Notes under the pieces: generated by a model | Databases searched by the model: none | What the model saw: the letters and a program-made list of their open reading frames with translations, nothing else | What the model was told of the DNA's origin: nothing | Shown: positions 27,657-35,880 of the stretch, one piece after another | How positions within the stretch are numbered: position 1 is the stretch's first letter | Layout of the letters: every line of letters starts with the position of its first letter | Source of the DNA: Rhizobiales bacterium Ga0077545 | GTDB lineage: Bacteria; Pseudomonadota; Alphaproteobacteria; Rhizobiales; Methylopilaceae | Length of the DNA: 64,000 nucleotides | Assembly (NCBI GenBank): GCA_001464335.1 | Contig: LNEV01000014.1 | Coordinates: forward strand, 62,001-126,000 | Direction: 5' to 3' | Translations under genes and position numbers: made by a program

Positions 27657-28139
27657 ATGATAGACCTGGACTCGGATGATCAGGCAAAGCCGGCGACCGA
27701 GCGCGACCGGAACGGGGAGGCACCCCGATCCTGCCCACGGCCTCGCTGCTGGTTGGCGGTGGCGATGGCTGCGGCAGTCCTCGCGACCACGCAGCACGCG
27801 TTGGCGGAAGACCACGGCCGTGCGCTCTACATGGAACACTGCGCGTCGTGTCACGGCGCGAACCTGGAAGGCCAGCCGAACTGGAAGACACGCCAACCGG
27901 ACGGCCTCCTGCCTGCCCCGCCGCACGACGCCTCCGGACACACTTGGCACCATTCCGACGAGCAGTTGTTTTTGATCACCAAGAAGGGGGTCGCCGCGAT
28001 CGTGAAGAATTACTGGAGCGCGATGCCGGCTTTCGAGGGCGTCCTGTCGGACGACGAGATCCGAGACGTGCTCGCCTTCATCAAGAGTACGTGGCCGCAG
28101 CAGGAGCGGGAGTTTCAGGAAGGTCGCAATCGGCAGTAA
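27657..28139 (+). CDS. Class I c-type cytochrome
   Basis: The protein has a hydrophobic signal region (CWLAVAMAAAVLATTQHALA) and one heme-binding motif CASCH, with the axial Met probably in SAMPAF. It is a small periplasmic monoheme cytochrome c that could pass electrons, possibly linked to the copper oxidase downstream. The ATG at 27657 gives 160 residues; a start nearer the signal peptide is also possible. It opens the copper-related section of the island. Confidence 0.85.
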   Translation: MIDLDSDDQAKPATERDRNGEAPRSCPRPRCWLAVAMAAAVLATTQHALAEDHGRALYMEHCASCHGANLEGQPNWKTRQPDGLLPAPPHDASGHTWHHSDEQLFLITKKGVAAIVKNYWSAMPAFEGVLSDDEIRDVLAFIKSTWPQQEREFQEGRNRQ

Positions 28140-28260
28140 TCCCGGCGTGGCGCGGAAAGGGCCCTGGCGTGCCGCGCCAGATGCCGTCGGCGACGTTAAC
28201 CGAGAACTCCCTCGAAGAAACCATACCTACCGTCCGGCGTTAACGCGTTCGGAGGTAGCC

Positions 28261-28575
28261 TTGGCGAACGCTCTGAACATGCTTTTCCGCGGCCTTTTGG
28301 TCGCCGCCCTTCTCATCACGACTTTAGCGGCGCATCGTCTAGACGCGCACGCTGTTCACGCCGTCGCGCAGCCACAGCACACTCACCCCGCCATCGACCA
28401 CGGCGCTCTTTGCCGTGGCTCCACCTGTTGCGGCGCCTGCGTGTTTGCCCTCGTCCCCCAGCCAAACTTGCCCGATGTCTTGGCGCTCGTCTTAATCCGG
28501 TATGATAGGCCCATCCCGTCAGCGCTCTCCGGCGTTGAGCCGTATGGCGTTGACCCGCCCCCTCGCTGCTTCTGA
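28261..28575 (+). CDS. Small exported His/Cys-rich protein
   Basis: About 104 residues, starting at TTG 28261 with an excellent GGAGG Shine-Dalgarno 5 bases upstream; the ATG at 28279 is an alternative. It has a signal peptide (MLFRGLLVAALLITTLAAH), a His-rich stretch (HAVHAVAQPQHTHPAIDHG) and CRGSTCCGACVFAL. The mixture of His and clustered Cys suggests periplasmic metal binding, most likely copper given the DUF305 and Csp genes downstream. No family was recognised; compare the protein at 30230. Confidence 0.55.
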   Translation: MANALNMLFRGLLVAALLITTLAAHRLDAHAVHAVAQPQHTHPAIDHGALCRGSTCCGACVFALVPQPNLPDVLALVLIRYDRPIPSALSGVEPYGVDPPPRCF

Positions 28576-28643
28576 ATCGCGTTCCGCTCATCGGCGGACT
28601 GAATTCTTCATTAACCGCCCCCCGCGGGGGCAGGAGCACCGAT

Positions 28644-28985
28644 ATGAACATCAAGACACTCACGCTCGCGGCCGCGTTCGCGGCAGTCCCCGTCCTTGGG
28701 TTCGCCCAGGACAAACCGATTGGAGCGATGGGGGGCGCCTCTCAGGATTACATGGCAGCCCACAAGGACATGATGAAGTCCATGAGCGGCATGAAGCCGA
28801 CGGGAGACACCGACAAGGACTTTGCGAACATGATGATTCCGCATCATCAGGGCGCAATCGACATGGCCAAGATTCAACTCGAACACGGCAAGGACCCTGA
28901 GCTCAAGAAGATGGCCCAGAAGATCATTGAAGACCAAGAAAAGGAAATCGCCGAGTTCAAGAAGTGGCTGTCGCAGAACAAATGA
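28644..28985 (+). CDS. DUF305 family copper-island protein
   Basis: A 113-residue secreted protein with signal peptide (TLAAAFAAVPVLGFAQ) and the DUF305 core FANMMIPHHQGAIDMAKIQLEHGKDPELKKMAQKIIEDQEKEIAEF. The paired histidines and Met residues are likely metal ligands; members such as CopM bind copper in the periplasm. A GGGGGCAGGAG Shine-Dalgarno stretch precedes the ATG. Confidence 0.93.
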   Translation: MNIKTLTLAAAFAAVPVLGFAQDKPIGAMGGASQDYMAAHKDMMKSMSGMKPTGDTDKDFANMMIPHHQGAIDMAKIQLEHGKDPELKKMAQKIIEDQEKEIAEFKKWLSQNK

Positions 28986-29085
28986 GAAGTGGGAAACCGG
29001 AAAGGCCGGCTTCCCGAGCCAGCTACTACGGGCGGCGAACCGGTGCTCGCACGAAAGAGTAGTGGAGCCGCGCGCTCATGACATG

Positions 29086-29112
29086 GCCGGCATGGATTCA
29101 ATCCATGCCGGC
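29086..29112. repeat. 27-bp near-perfect palindrome before the Csp gene
   Basis: Arms GCCGGCATGGATT (29086-29098) and AATCCATGCCGGC (29100-29112) are exact reverse complements around one base. It sits 19 bases upstream of the Csp-like start, and could be an operator, an attenuating hairpin or the end of the previous transcript. Confidence 0.7.
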
Positions 29113-29131
29113 ACTCTCACCCATAAAGGAG

Positions 29132-29560
29132 ATGACGATGCATACCCAACAGATGATCGCAACTCACCCTCACGTCCGCGGCAACGCCAATGACGCTCTT
29201 GTACGCGCGATCGATGCGATAGCGGACTGCGCCTTGATCTGCACGTCCTGCGCCGACGCCTGTCTCGGCGAGAGGATGGTAGCCGATCTCACGCAATGCA
29301 TACGGTTAAATGTAGACTGTTCGGACGTTTGCACCGCAGCGGCTGCGGTATCAACGCGACGTACCGGATCGAACGAGGAGGTCATCAAAGCCATGCTCGA
29401 TGTCTGTGCGACAGCGTGCCGGCGTTGCGGCGATGAATGTGAACGTCATGCCTCTATGCATGAGCACTGTCGCATCTGCGCGGAAACCTGCCGCCGTTGC
29501 GAGCAGCTATGTCAGGACGCCGCCGCCAGCATCACGCCCGGAGGCAGTTCCCAACACTAA
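29132..29560 (+). CDS. Four-helix-bundle copper-storage protein (Csp/DUF326)
   Basis: The 142-residue protein has many Cys along predicted helices in CxxxC spacing: DCALICTSCADACLG, LTQCIRLNVDCSDVC, DVCATACRRCGDECE and HEHCRICAETCRRCEQLC. This is the pattern of Csp copper-storage proteins, whose four-helix bundle holds many Cu(I) ions. There is no signal peptide, so it is probably the cytosolic type. AAAGGA lies just before the ATG at 29132. Confidence 0.93.
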   Translation: MTMHTQQMIATHPHVRGNANDALVRAIDAIADCALICTSCADACLGERMVADLTQCIRLNVDCSDVCTAAAAVSTRRTGSNEEVIKAMLDVCATACRRCGDECERHASMHEHCRICAETCRRCEQLCQDAAASITPGGSSQH

Positions 29561-29601
29561 ACGGTTCGCAAGCCGTTCTCCCTCTTGCACCGCCCTCCAA
29601 G

Positions 29602-29623
29602 ATACTATAGGGGGGTATAGTAT
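29602..29623. promoter_or_regulatory. DmeR/RcnR-type operator overlapping the start codon
   Basis: ATACTATA (29602-29609), six G (29610-29615) and TATAGTAT (29616-29623) form a perfect palindrome around a G-tract, as in RcnR-type operators. Its last two bases lie within the dmeR ATG (29622-29624), and the G-run also serves as the Shine-Dalgarno. Confidence 0.75.
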
Positions 29624-29894
29624 GTCACATACTGTTCGAAACCCTAAGCTTCTAACACGCGTTCGACGGATCGTCGGTCAAATCGGCGCCGTCGAACGCG
29701 CCCTTCAGGGCGACTTTGAGTGCGCTGCCCTCCTCCAACAGGTCGCCGCCGTTAGGGGCGCGATAGACGGCCTGATGGACGAACTGATCGAATCCCATTT
29801 GCGCGAACACGTCGCCGATCCGGATTTGTCGCCTGAAGACCGCGCCACAGGCGCGGATGAAGTCATCGCAGCCATCCGCCGTTACGCCAAATAG
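29622..29894 (+). CDS. dmeR: RcnR-type nickel/cobalt-responsive repressor
   Basis: A 90-residue DUF156-family regulator. Its candidate ligands His3, Cys34, His59 and His63 match, shifted by one, the RcnR set His3, Cys35, His60, His64 that senses Ni/Co, unlike the C-H-C set of the regulator at 19621. It is next to a CDF-type transporter gene, the arrangement of rhizobial dmeR-dmeF. The gene itself looks intact, and it should repress through the palindrome at 29602-29623, which overlaps its own start. The symbol is based on context; orthology is likely but not proven. Confidence 0.85.
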   Translation: MSHTVRNPKLLTRVRRIVGQIGAVERALQGDFECAALLQQVAAVRGAIDGLMDELIESHLREHVADPDLSPEDRATGADEVIAAIRRYAK

Positions 29895-29901
29895 GACTGC
29901 C

Positions 29902-30129
29902 ATGCACGAGCACCCCCATTCCGGAAGCCTCGCCCACGATCACGTTTTCTTGGGGAACTCACACGACGAGAATGCCCGACGCACCCTTTGGGTCGTCCTC
30001 ATCACCGCGGTCATGATGGTAGTGGAGATCATCGCCGGAACGCTTTTCAACTCGATGGCGTTGCTCGCCGACGGATTCCATATGGCGACGCACGCACCTT
30101 GGCAGAAATCGGCCGGGGGCGGCCTGTGA
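29902..30129 (+). pseudogene. dmeF: Truncated DmeF-like cation diffusion facilitator
   Basis: The frame starts HEHPHSGSLAHDHVFLGNSHDENARRTLWVVLITAVMMVVEIIAG and reaches LLADGFHMATHA, the standard beginning of a DmeF Co/Ni exporter. It then turns into APWQKSAGGG and stops after 75 residues, where intact relatives run about 300. The missing part includes most membrane helices and the second metal-site motif. The break at about 30095 looks like a recombination or deletion junction rather than a point mutation. It follows dmeR by 7 bases. It is very unlikely to transport anything. Confidence 0.85.
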
Positions 30130-30178
30130 CCTTTTTGCCGCGCATGCACACGATATTCACCGTCGCAGGCAAGCCGCC

Positions 30179-30209
30179 TTGACCTTGCCACACTGGCAGG
30201 GTGCAGATG
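30179..30209 (+). promoter_or_regulatory. CueR-type promoter of the copper operon
   Basis: TTGACC (30179-30184) overlaps the dyad ACCTTGCCACACTGGCAGGG (30182-30201, one mismatch in arms), as in CueR-controlled copA promoters. The -10 position 19 bases on is weak (CAGATG). It should drive the genes from 30230 to at least 35719. Confidence 0.7.
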
Positions 30210-30229
30210 AAGGCGCTCCTGGGGGAACC

Positions 30230-30646
30230 ATGTTCGGATTCGTTCGCCAACTCGCATTAAGAACCATCGCTTTCGCGATGGTTCTGGCTATGGCGTTCGG
30301 CCCGCTCAACGCCGCAGCATCCGCTGTATCCTCCACCGATCGTGCGGCCGTTGCCCACCAGCACGGAAGCGATCACCATAGTGATATCGCGTCCATTTCA
30401 GGCTCTGTTTGCACCGCCGCGGAGCCTGGATGTGGATCTGGCGGCCATAATCGCGACAGCAACACCGCCAGTAGCGAGGAGTGCTGCGCCATGGCGTGTC
30501 ATTCCTTCGTAGAGGCCACCCACTTCGCGACCTTTGTCCCGGTTCCGGTCGGCACTTCCATGCGGTTTCTGGTGCCCGTCGGAACGAATGGTTCGTCGCC
30601 ATCACGCCTCAAGAGGCCCCCGAGGCTGGTTCACGCCTTCGGCTGA
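30230..30646 (+). CDS. Exported His/Cys-rich protein, first gene after the CueR promoter
   Basis: A 138-residue protein with a signal peptide (RTIAFAMVLAMAFGPLNAAAS), a His-rich region (HQHGSDHHSD) and a Cys cluster (SSEECCAMACHSFVEA). The GGGGGAACC Shine-Dalgarno and CueR-type promoter directly upstream point to copper induction. It probably binds copper in the periplasm but no characterised family was recognised. It resembles the protein at 28261 in layout: signal peptide, His stretch, then a CC..C cluster. Confidence 0.65.
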   Translation: MFGFVRQLALRTIAFAMVLAMAFGPLNAAASAVSSTDRAAVAHQHGSDHHSDIASISGSVCTAAEPGCGSGGHNRDSNTASSEECCAMACHSFVEATHFATFVPVPVGTSMRFLVPVGTNGSSPSRLKRPPRLVHAFG

Positions 30647-30792
30647 ACCCTGCGGCGACCTGAACGCTATTCGCTTTCTCTGACCTGCTGGCTTCGGCCG
30701 ACCACGTGACTGCGCGATTCATCGCGCTCGTCCGATGTCTCCCGATTCCGTAACGCGGCTGGACCATGTCCGCCGAGGCCACGAGGAAGAAA

Positions 30793-31014
30793 ATGAATCC
30801 TGCAGTTCCCTTGGCGGCGCTTGCCGCCGCGCTGTCGGCATGCGCTCCCATTGCGCTCGTCAGCAATCCCGATCCGGCAGATCCGGCGGCGCCCGTAGCG
30901 GCCCAACGATACGTTCCCGTCACCGCCGGGACGCGGACCTACCAGCCTGCCGAACCCAAACCCTGGACCGAAATCAATAAGGGCGTCGCTCCGAAGTCGG
31001 AGGATGGCCAATGA
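30793..31014 (+). CDS. Small putative lipoprotein before the TolC-family gene
   Basis: A 73-residue protein with a lipobox-like segment (ALAAALSACAPI, Cys about residue 17) followed by a Pro/Ala-rich mature part. GAGGAAGAAA precedes the ATG at 30793. Its stop overlaps the TolC-family start by 4 bases, so the two are coupled. A role in assembly or stability of the outer-membrane partner is possible but not shown. Confidence 0.7.
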   Translation: MNPAVPLAALAAALSACAPIALVSNPDPADPAAPVAAQRYVPVTAGTRTYQPAEPKPWTEINKGVAPKSEDGQ

Positions 31015-32459
31015 TCCCGATCGCACGAAGGGTGAAGGGCGTCGGCTCCCTCTCCGCCTTGGCCCTGTCCCTCACGGGCTGTGCCAGCTTCTCGCCGGAC
31101 GGCGGGATGTCGACCGTGTCCGCCTATGCCGGGGCGGAACTCGGCAAGAGCGTGATCAAGGTGTCGACCCTTGAAGACGCCGCGGTCGCCCATGCAAGCA
31201 TGATTACCCTGCTGCGGACGTCGTTAACGGCGGATGCTGCTGTTCAGATCGCCCTCCTCAACAACCGCGGGCTCCAGGCGGAATACAACGCGCTCGGAAT
31301 CTCGGAGGCCGCATTCGTGGCGGCAAGCCTGCCACCGAACCCGGCGGTGTCGATCAGCCGCGCCGTTGTCGAAGGCGACCTTGAGTTCGAGCGACGCCTC
31401 GTCGCCAACATCCTCGGGCTTATAACCTTGCCTGCCCGCCGGGAGATCGCCGAGCGCGAGTTCCAGGCAGCGCGGTATCGCGCGATCGAGGCAACCTTCC
31501 GCCTCGCCGCCAATACGCGTCTGTCCTACTACAGGGCAGTCGCCGCTCAGCAGCGGGTGACCTTCCTCGAGAATGCCCGTCTCTCCGCCGAAGCTGCCGC
31601 CGAGCTCAACCGAAAGCTCGGCGAGACCGGCGCTGCCACCAAGCTCAACCAGGCTCGAGCGGGCGCCTTCTATGCCGAGGTCTCGAACGAACTGGCGCTA
31701 GCGCGGCTCGAGGTTGCGACCCAGCGTGAGGCCCTGACCCGCGATCTCGGGCTTTGGGGTGCGCGAATGGACTACAAGCTGCCCAGACAGCTTCCAAACC
31801 TGCCGCCGCGGCTCCAAACCGCCAAGCAGGTTGAGGTCGAGGCGATCCGCAAGAGGGTCGATTTGATTGCCGCGCGCATCGAACTCGACGCCCTCGCCCG
31901 CTCCCTCGGCCTTGATGACGCCACGCGGTACGTTTCCGCCTTCGAACTCGCCGGCTTTGCCAATTCCGAGAGATCAAAGGACGGTGGCGAGATCGAAAAG
32001 GAATATACAAAAGGCTACGAGTTCGAGCTGGCGGTCGAGATTCCGATTTTCGACGGGGGTCGAACGGCCCGCCGGAACTCACGCGAAACGTACATGCAGG
32101 CGGTCAACCGCTTCACCGAGCAGGCCATCAACATCCGCTCGGAGGCGCGCACGGCCTACCTGAGCTATCGAGCCTCGTACGATATCTCGCGCCAATACAG
32201 AAACCAGATCCTGCCGCTGCGAAACACGATCAACGAGCAGGCGCTTCTCGAATACAACGGAATGCTCATCGACGTCTTCGAGCTCCTGACCACGACGCGG
32301 GAAAGCATCGATAGCAACATCGCTGCCATTGACGCCAAGCGAGATTTCTTCCTCGCCAAGGTGAACTTCGAGCACGCGATCATCGGTGGCGGAGGCAATG
32401 CGAGCGGTGCCAGCGAGCCGACCGTCACCGCCGAAGCGCCTGCGGGCGGTGGTCATTGA
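31011..32459 (+). CDS. TolC-family outer-membrane factor
   Basis: The 482-residue lipoprotein (SLTGCASF lipobox) has the two-repeat helical and beta architecture of TolC/CusC-like outer-membrane channels: long helices around ATRLSYYRAVAAQQRV, LARLEVATQREALTRDLG and TAYLSYRASYDISRQYR. Outer-membrane factors connect to RND or other inner-membrane pumps, but no RND pump or membrane-fusion protein is encoded in this island. It may work with a pump elsewhere, or with the multicopper oxidase group as a CopB-like export route. It overlaps its lipoprotein neighbour by 4 bases. Confidence 0.88.
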   Translation: MIPIARRVKGVGSLSALALSLTGCASFSPDGGMSTVSAYAGAELGKSVIKVSTLEDAAVAHASMITLLRTSLTADAAVQIALLNNRGLQAEYNALGISEAAFVAASLPPNPAVSISRAVVEGDLEFERRLVANILGLITLPARREIAEREFQAARYRAIEATFRLAANTRLSYYRAVAAQQRVTFLENARLSAEAAAELNRKLGETGAATKLNQARAGAFYAEVSNELALARLEVATQREALTRDLGLWGARMDYKLPRQLPNLPPRLQTAKQVEVEAIRKRVDLIAARIELDALARSLGLDDATRYVSAFELAGFANSERSKDGGEIEKEYTKGYEFELAVEIPIFDGGRTARRNSRETYMQAVNRFTEQAINIRSEARTAYLSYRASYDISRQYRNQILPLRNTINEQALLEYNGMLIDVFELLTTTRESIDSNIAAIDAKRDFFLAKVNFEHAIIGGGGNASGASEPTVTAEAPAGGGH

Positions 32460-32473
32460 AACAGGAGATCGAC

Positions 32474-33874
32474 ATGACAGTTTCCCGTCGCGCTTTTCTC
32501 GGCGCTTCCGGCGCCGCGGCGCTCATCAGCGCGAGCACGGTGTCCGGCCGCGTCCAGGGCGCATCCATCCCGGAGGCTCCGACGATGAAAGAGCCTACGA
32601 TGCAACCGCCACTGGTTCCGACGACCGGGCCGGACTACCAGCCCGTCGTTACGCTCAACGGCTGGACTCTTCCATGGCGGATGAACGGCGAATGGAAGGA
32701 GTTCCATCTCGTCGCAGAACCCGTCGTCCGCGAGTTCGCGCCGGGCATGGTCGGCCATCTGTGGGGCTATAACGGCCAGTCCCCTGGACCCACTATTGAA
32801 GCCGTCGAGGGCGACAAGGTCCGCATCTTCGTGACTAACAAGCTCCCAGAGCACACGACCATCCACTGGCACGGACAGCTCCTTCCCTGCGGTATGGACG
32901 GGGTCGGCGGGCTAACCCAGCCGCACATCAAGCCGGGCAAGACCTTCGTGTACGAGTTCCAGCTCAGGAAGAGCGGAACCTTCATGTATCACCCGCACTC
33001 TGACGAGATGGTGCAGATGGCGATGGGCATGATGGGCTTCTTCGTCGTCCACCCGAGGGATCCGGCATTTCGGCGTGTCGACCGTGACTTCGTCTTCCTG
33101 ATGAGCGCGTACGACATCGAGCCGGGCTCCTACCTCCCGCGCGTCGCCGAGATGACCGATTTCAACATGTGGACCTGGAACACCCGCGTGTTCCCGGGCA
33201 TCGATCACCTCGTCGCGGCCAAGGGCGACAAGGTTCGCGTTCGATTCGGCAACCTCACCATGACCAACCACCCGATCCACATGCACGGCTACGACTTCAA
33301 GGTGTCGTGTACCGACGGTGGATGGGTGCCCGAGGAAGCTGCCTGGCCAGAGGTCAGCATCGATTGCGCAGTCGGCCAGATGCGCGCCTTCGACTTCGTC
33401 GCCGACGAGCCCGGCGACTGGGCGATCCATTGCCACAAATCCCACCACACGATGAACGCGATGGGTCACGAAATCAGCAACTTCATCGGTGTCGACAAGA
33501 AGGAAGTCGCCAAGCAGATCAAGAAGCTCGTGCCCGATTACATGCCGATGGGTACGGCCGGCATGGCGGATATGGGCGAGATGGAGATGCCCCTGCCCGA
33601 CAACACTCTGCCGATGATGACGGGCTTCGGCCAGTTCGGGCCGATCGAAATGGGCGGCATGTTCTCAGTGATGAAGGTCCGCGAGGGCCTCGCATCGAAC
33701 GATTACAAAGATCCGGGCTGGTACCAGCATCCGACAGGCACCGTCGCCTACGAGTGGACGGGTGAATCCAAGCCTGCCGAGCGCGCCGCTTCGCCCTCAT
33801 ACGATCCCGCCGCCACCACCGAGTTCAACGTCGTGAAACCCGGCTTAAAGGGCGGCGGTCACGGCAATCACTGA
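32474..33874 (+). CDS. Periplasmic multicopper oxidase (copper resistance)
   Basis: The 466-residue enzyme begins with a Tat signal (SRRAFLGASGAAAL), as expected for folding with copper before export. Copper-site motifs are HWHGQLLPCGMDG (His131, His133), GTFMYHPHSDEM (His173, His175), NHPIHMHG and HCHKSHHTMNAM, giving the four copper-binding regions of a laccase-type oxidase. It also has several Met-rich segments (e.g. ADMGEMEMPLPDNTLPMM). It oxidises Cu(I) to the less toxic Cu(II). AGGAGA precedes the ATG. Confidence 0.95.
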   Translation: MTVSRRAFLGASGAAALISASTVSGRVQGASIPEAPTMKEPTMQPPLVPTTGPDYQPVVTLNGWTLPWRMNGEWKEFHLVAEPVVREFAPGMVGHLWGYNGQSPGPTIEAVEGDKVRIFVTNKLPEHTTIHWHGQLLPCGMDGVGGLTQPHIKPGKTFVYEFQLRKSGTFMYHPHSDEMVQMAMGMMGFFVVHPRDPAFRRVDRDFVFLMSAYDIEPGSYLPRVAEMTDFNMWTWNTRVFPGIDHLVAAKGDKVRVRFGNLTMTNHPIHMHGYDFKVSCTDGGWVPEEAAWPEVSIDCAVGQMRAFDFVADEPGDWAIHCHKSHHTMNAMGHEISNFIGVDKKEVAKQIKKLVPDYMPMGTAGMADMGEMEMPLPDNTLPMMTGFGQFGPIEMGGMFSVMKVREGLASNDYKDPGWYQHPTGTVAYEWTGESKPAERAASPSYDPAATTEFNVVKPGLKGGGHGNH

Positions 33875-33896
33875 CAACCAGCAAAAGGAGTTCCAG

Positions 33897-34376
33897 ATGA
33901 AACGAACCTCGCATATAGCCGCCGCGCTCTGGCTGGCAATGGCCATACCCGCAATTGCCAGCCCCGGCGGCGGCGCTCACTCCCACGACGGCGAAACCGC
34001 CTACGGAGAACCCGGCGACCCGTCCAAGCCCGCCCGCGTCGTTAACATCGCAATGCGCGAAGCAGACGGGAAGATGTTGTTCGTTCCGAACCAAATCGAA
34101 GTCCGCACGGGCGAACAGATCCGCTTCGTCGTGCGGAACAACGGCGAGCTCGAGCACGAGATCGTCGTCGCCACGTTCGAGGAGAACGAAAAGCACGCGA
34201 TCGAGATGCGCAAGAACCCGGACATGGAACACGACGATCCGAACGCACGCCGGCTCGACTCCAAAAAGTCGGGTGAGATGATCTGGAAGTTCACCAAGGC
34301 TGGCGAGTTCGAGTTCGCCTGCCTCATCCCGGGCCACCGGGAATCCGGGATGCACGGCAAAATCGTCGTTAAATGA
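33897..34376 (+). CDS. Cupredoxin-domain periplasmic protein
   Basis: A 159-residue protein with signal peptide (IAAALWLAMAIPAIAS) and a cupredoxin fold: ligand-region His in ELEHEIVVA and Cys-His in FACLIPGHRESGM, which provides the Met. It is a type-1 copper electron carrier or copper chaperone partner of the oxidase just upstream (22 bases away). AAAAGGAG precedes the ATG. Confidence 0.92.
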   Translation: MKRTSHIAAALWLAMAIPAIASPGGGAHSHDGETAYGEPGDPSKPARVVNIAMREADGKMLFVPNQIEVRTGEQIRFVVRNNGELEHEIVVATFEENEKHAIEMRKNPDMEHDDPNARRLDSKKSGEMIWKFTKAGEFEFACLIPGHRESGMHGKIVVK

Positions 34377-34398
34377 TCACAATGAGAGGAGAAGCATC

Positions 34399-34680
34399 AT
34401 GAAGAAGTTCGTTTTTGCCGCAGCCGCGACCGTCGCGCTCGCTCTGCCAGCCGCCGCGAATCCGGTGAAGGGAGAGGTCAAGAAGATCAACGAGAGCGCC
34501 GGTAAGATCACGCTCAAGCACGAGCCGATCAAAAAACTCGACATGGACAGCATGACGATGGTGTTCCGGGTCGCCTCGCAGGATATGCTGAAGGCGGTAA
34601 AGCCGGGAGACAAGGTGACGTTCGAGGCCGATCGCGTGAACGGTGCCCTCACGGTCACGAAGATCGAGAAGGACTCGTAA
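34399..34680 (+). CDS. cusF: CusF-like periplasmic copper-binding protein
   Basis: A 93-residue protein with a signal peptide (KKFVFAAAATVALALPAAA) and the small beta-barrel CusF layout: GEVKKINESAGKITLKHEPIKKLDMDSMTMVFRV contains the His and the Met residues that bind Cu(I). CusF hands copper to efflux proteins. It starts 22 bases after the cupredoxin gene, with AGAGGAG upstream of the ATG. Confidence 0.93.
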   Translation: MKKFVFAAAATVALALPAAANPVKGEVKKINESAGKITLKHEPIKKLDMDSMTMVFRVASQDMLKAVKPGDKVTFEADRVNGALTVTKIEKDS

Positions 34681-34732
34681 CGTCAACCGCGGGAGGCGGC
34701 GACGCCTCCCGCCTCTTACGGGAGGTAAAGAC

Positions 34733-35215
34733 ATGACCGACGTCCAACTCACCAGACGCTCGACGCTGATCTTGACAGCCGCGGGCTTGCTGGTCCCCGC
34801 CCTGCCGGCGCTCGCCAAGGACCGTCCGCTAGTCTCCGTCTACAAGGATCCGTCTTGCAACTGCTGCGGCGCCTGGGTGAAGCACATCACGGCGGCCGGC
34901 TATGCAACTTCGGTTCAGGAATCTTCCGACATGGACGCCGTCAAGGCGCGGTTCGGCGTCCCCGCGGCGCTCGGCTCCTGTCACACCGCTAAGGTCGGCG
35001 CCTATGTCCTCGAAGGCCACGTGCCGGCGGCCGCACTGACGAAGTTGCTGGCGGAGAAGCCCGAAGCCATCGGACTCGCCGTCCCGGGAATGCCGACCGG
35101 ATCGCCGGGCATGGAAATCGCCGGAGCCCCGCCCGACGAGTACGACGTGGTCTTGTTCGCCAAGGACGGCTCGAAGCGACCGTTCATGCGGTTCCGTGGC
35201 GCCGATCCGGTCTGA
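34733..35215 (+). CDS. DUF411 family metal-binding protein
   Basis: A 160-residue protein with an N-terminal signal (TRRSTLILTAAGLLVPALPALA) carrying Arg-Arg, possibly Tat. The core has VYKDPSCNCCGAWVKHI (Cys-Cys motif), a later SCHTAKVGAYVLEGHVPA and a GMPTGSPGME segment, defining DUF411. Members are linked to copper homeostasis. GGGAGGTAAAG precedes the ATG. Confidence 0.92.
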   Translation: MTDVQLTRRSTLILTAAGLLVPALPALAKDRPLVSVYKDPSCNCCGAWVKHITAAGYATSVQESSDMDAVKARFGVPAALGSCHTAKVGAYVLEGHVPAAALTKLLAEKPEAIGLAVPGMPTGSPGMEIAGAPPDEYDVVLFAKDGSKRPFMRFRGADPV

Positions 35216-35224
35216 TGCGAGAAA

Positions 35225-35719
35225 GTGTCGTACGGAACGCCCGTGTCGCTGACCATCCGGAAGGCGTTGCATTGGACCGTGGTCGTCCTTTGCCTGGCTC
35301 AGATTCCGACCTCATGGGCGATCCATCGGACGCACCTGACGGGGCCATTCGGGCCGCCCCCGGATCAGTTCGATCTCCTCCTGCATCAAGTGCACGCCTG
35401 GTCCGGGTGGCTGATTTTCGGAATGGCCGCCGCAGGCGTCGCATGGCGCTTGGCGCGCCGTTCGGAGCCGTGCGCCAAGGCGCGGTTCCGCCTAGTCGCC
35501 GCCGCGGCGCACTGGTCACTGTACGGACTGCGCATTGCCTTGGCCGTGACCGGGACGTTGACGATGTACGTCAGCGGGCTTTTCAGCGCCGTTCACAACG
35601 TCCTGACCAAGCTCCTGTTAGCCGTAACAATCGCGCATGCGTTAGGTGCCTTCGCGCATCACTTCATATGGCGTGACTGCGTTCTTGCTTCGATCTTGCC
35701 GAAACTGCGCGACAGGTAA
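35225..35719 (+). CDS. Cytochrome b561-type membrane protein
   Basis: A 164-residue membrane protein with four hydrophobic segments and histidines positioned as heme ligands (RKALHWTVVV, LLHQVHAWSGWLIFG, VTIAHALGAFAHHF). This is the cytochrome b561/b-type domain, which could supply electrons for copper handling. It starts at GTG 35225, 9 bases after the DUF411 stop, and is probably the last gene of the copper operon. Confidence 0.85.
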   Translation: MSYGTPVSLTIRKALHWTVVVLCLAQIPTSWAIHRTHLTGPFGPPPDQFDLLLHQVHAWSGWLIFGMAAAGVAWRLARRSEPCAKARFRLVAAAAHWSLYGLRIALAVTGTLTMYVSGLFSAVHNVLTKLLLAVTIAHALGAFAHHFIWRDCVLASILPKLRDR

Positions 35720-35880
35720 CGGGCGAGCATCCATCGGCGGGAGCCCGCGGGGCGTGCCGGCTCCAGTGGAGTACTGGCAAGCGATCGACCACGACGGCGG
35801 CGGCGTGCTTGCCCTTTAAGGACGCTCGACCCGGCGCCGAGCGGTGCGAATCCGGCTGCCCCGCGGCTTTGAAACTTGCG

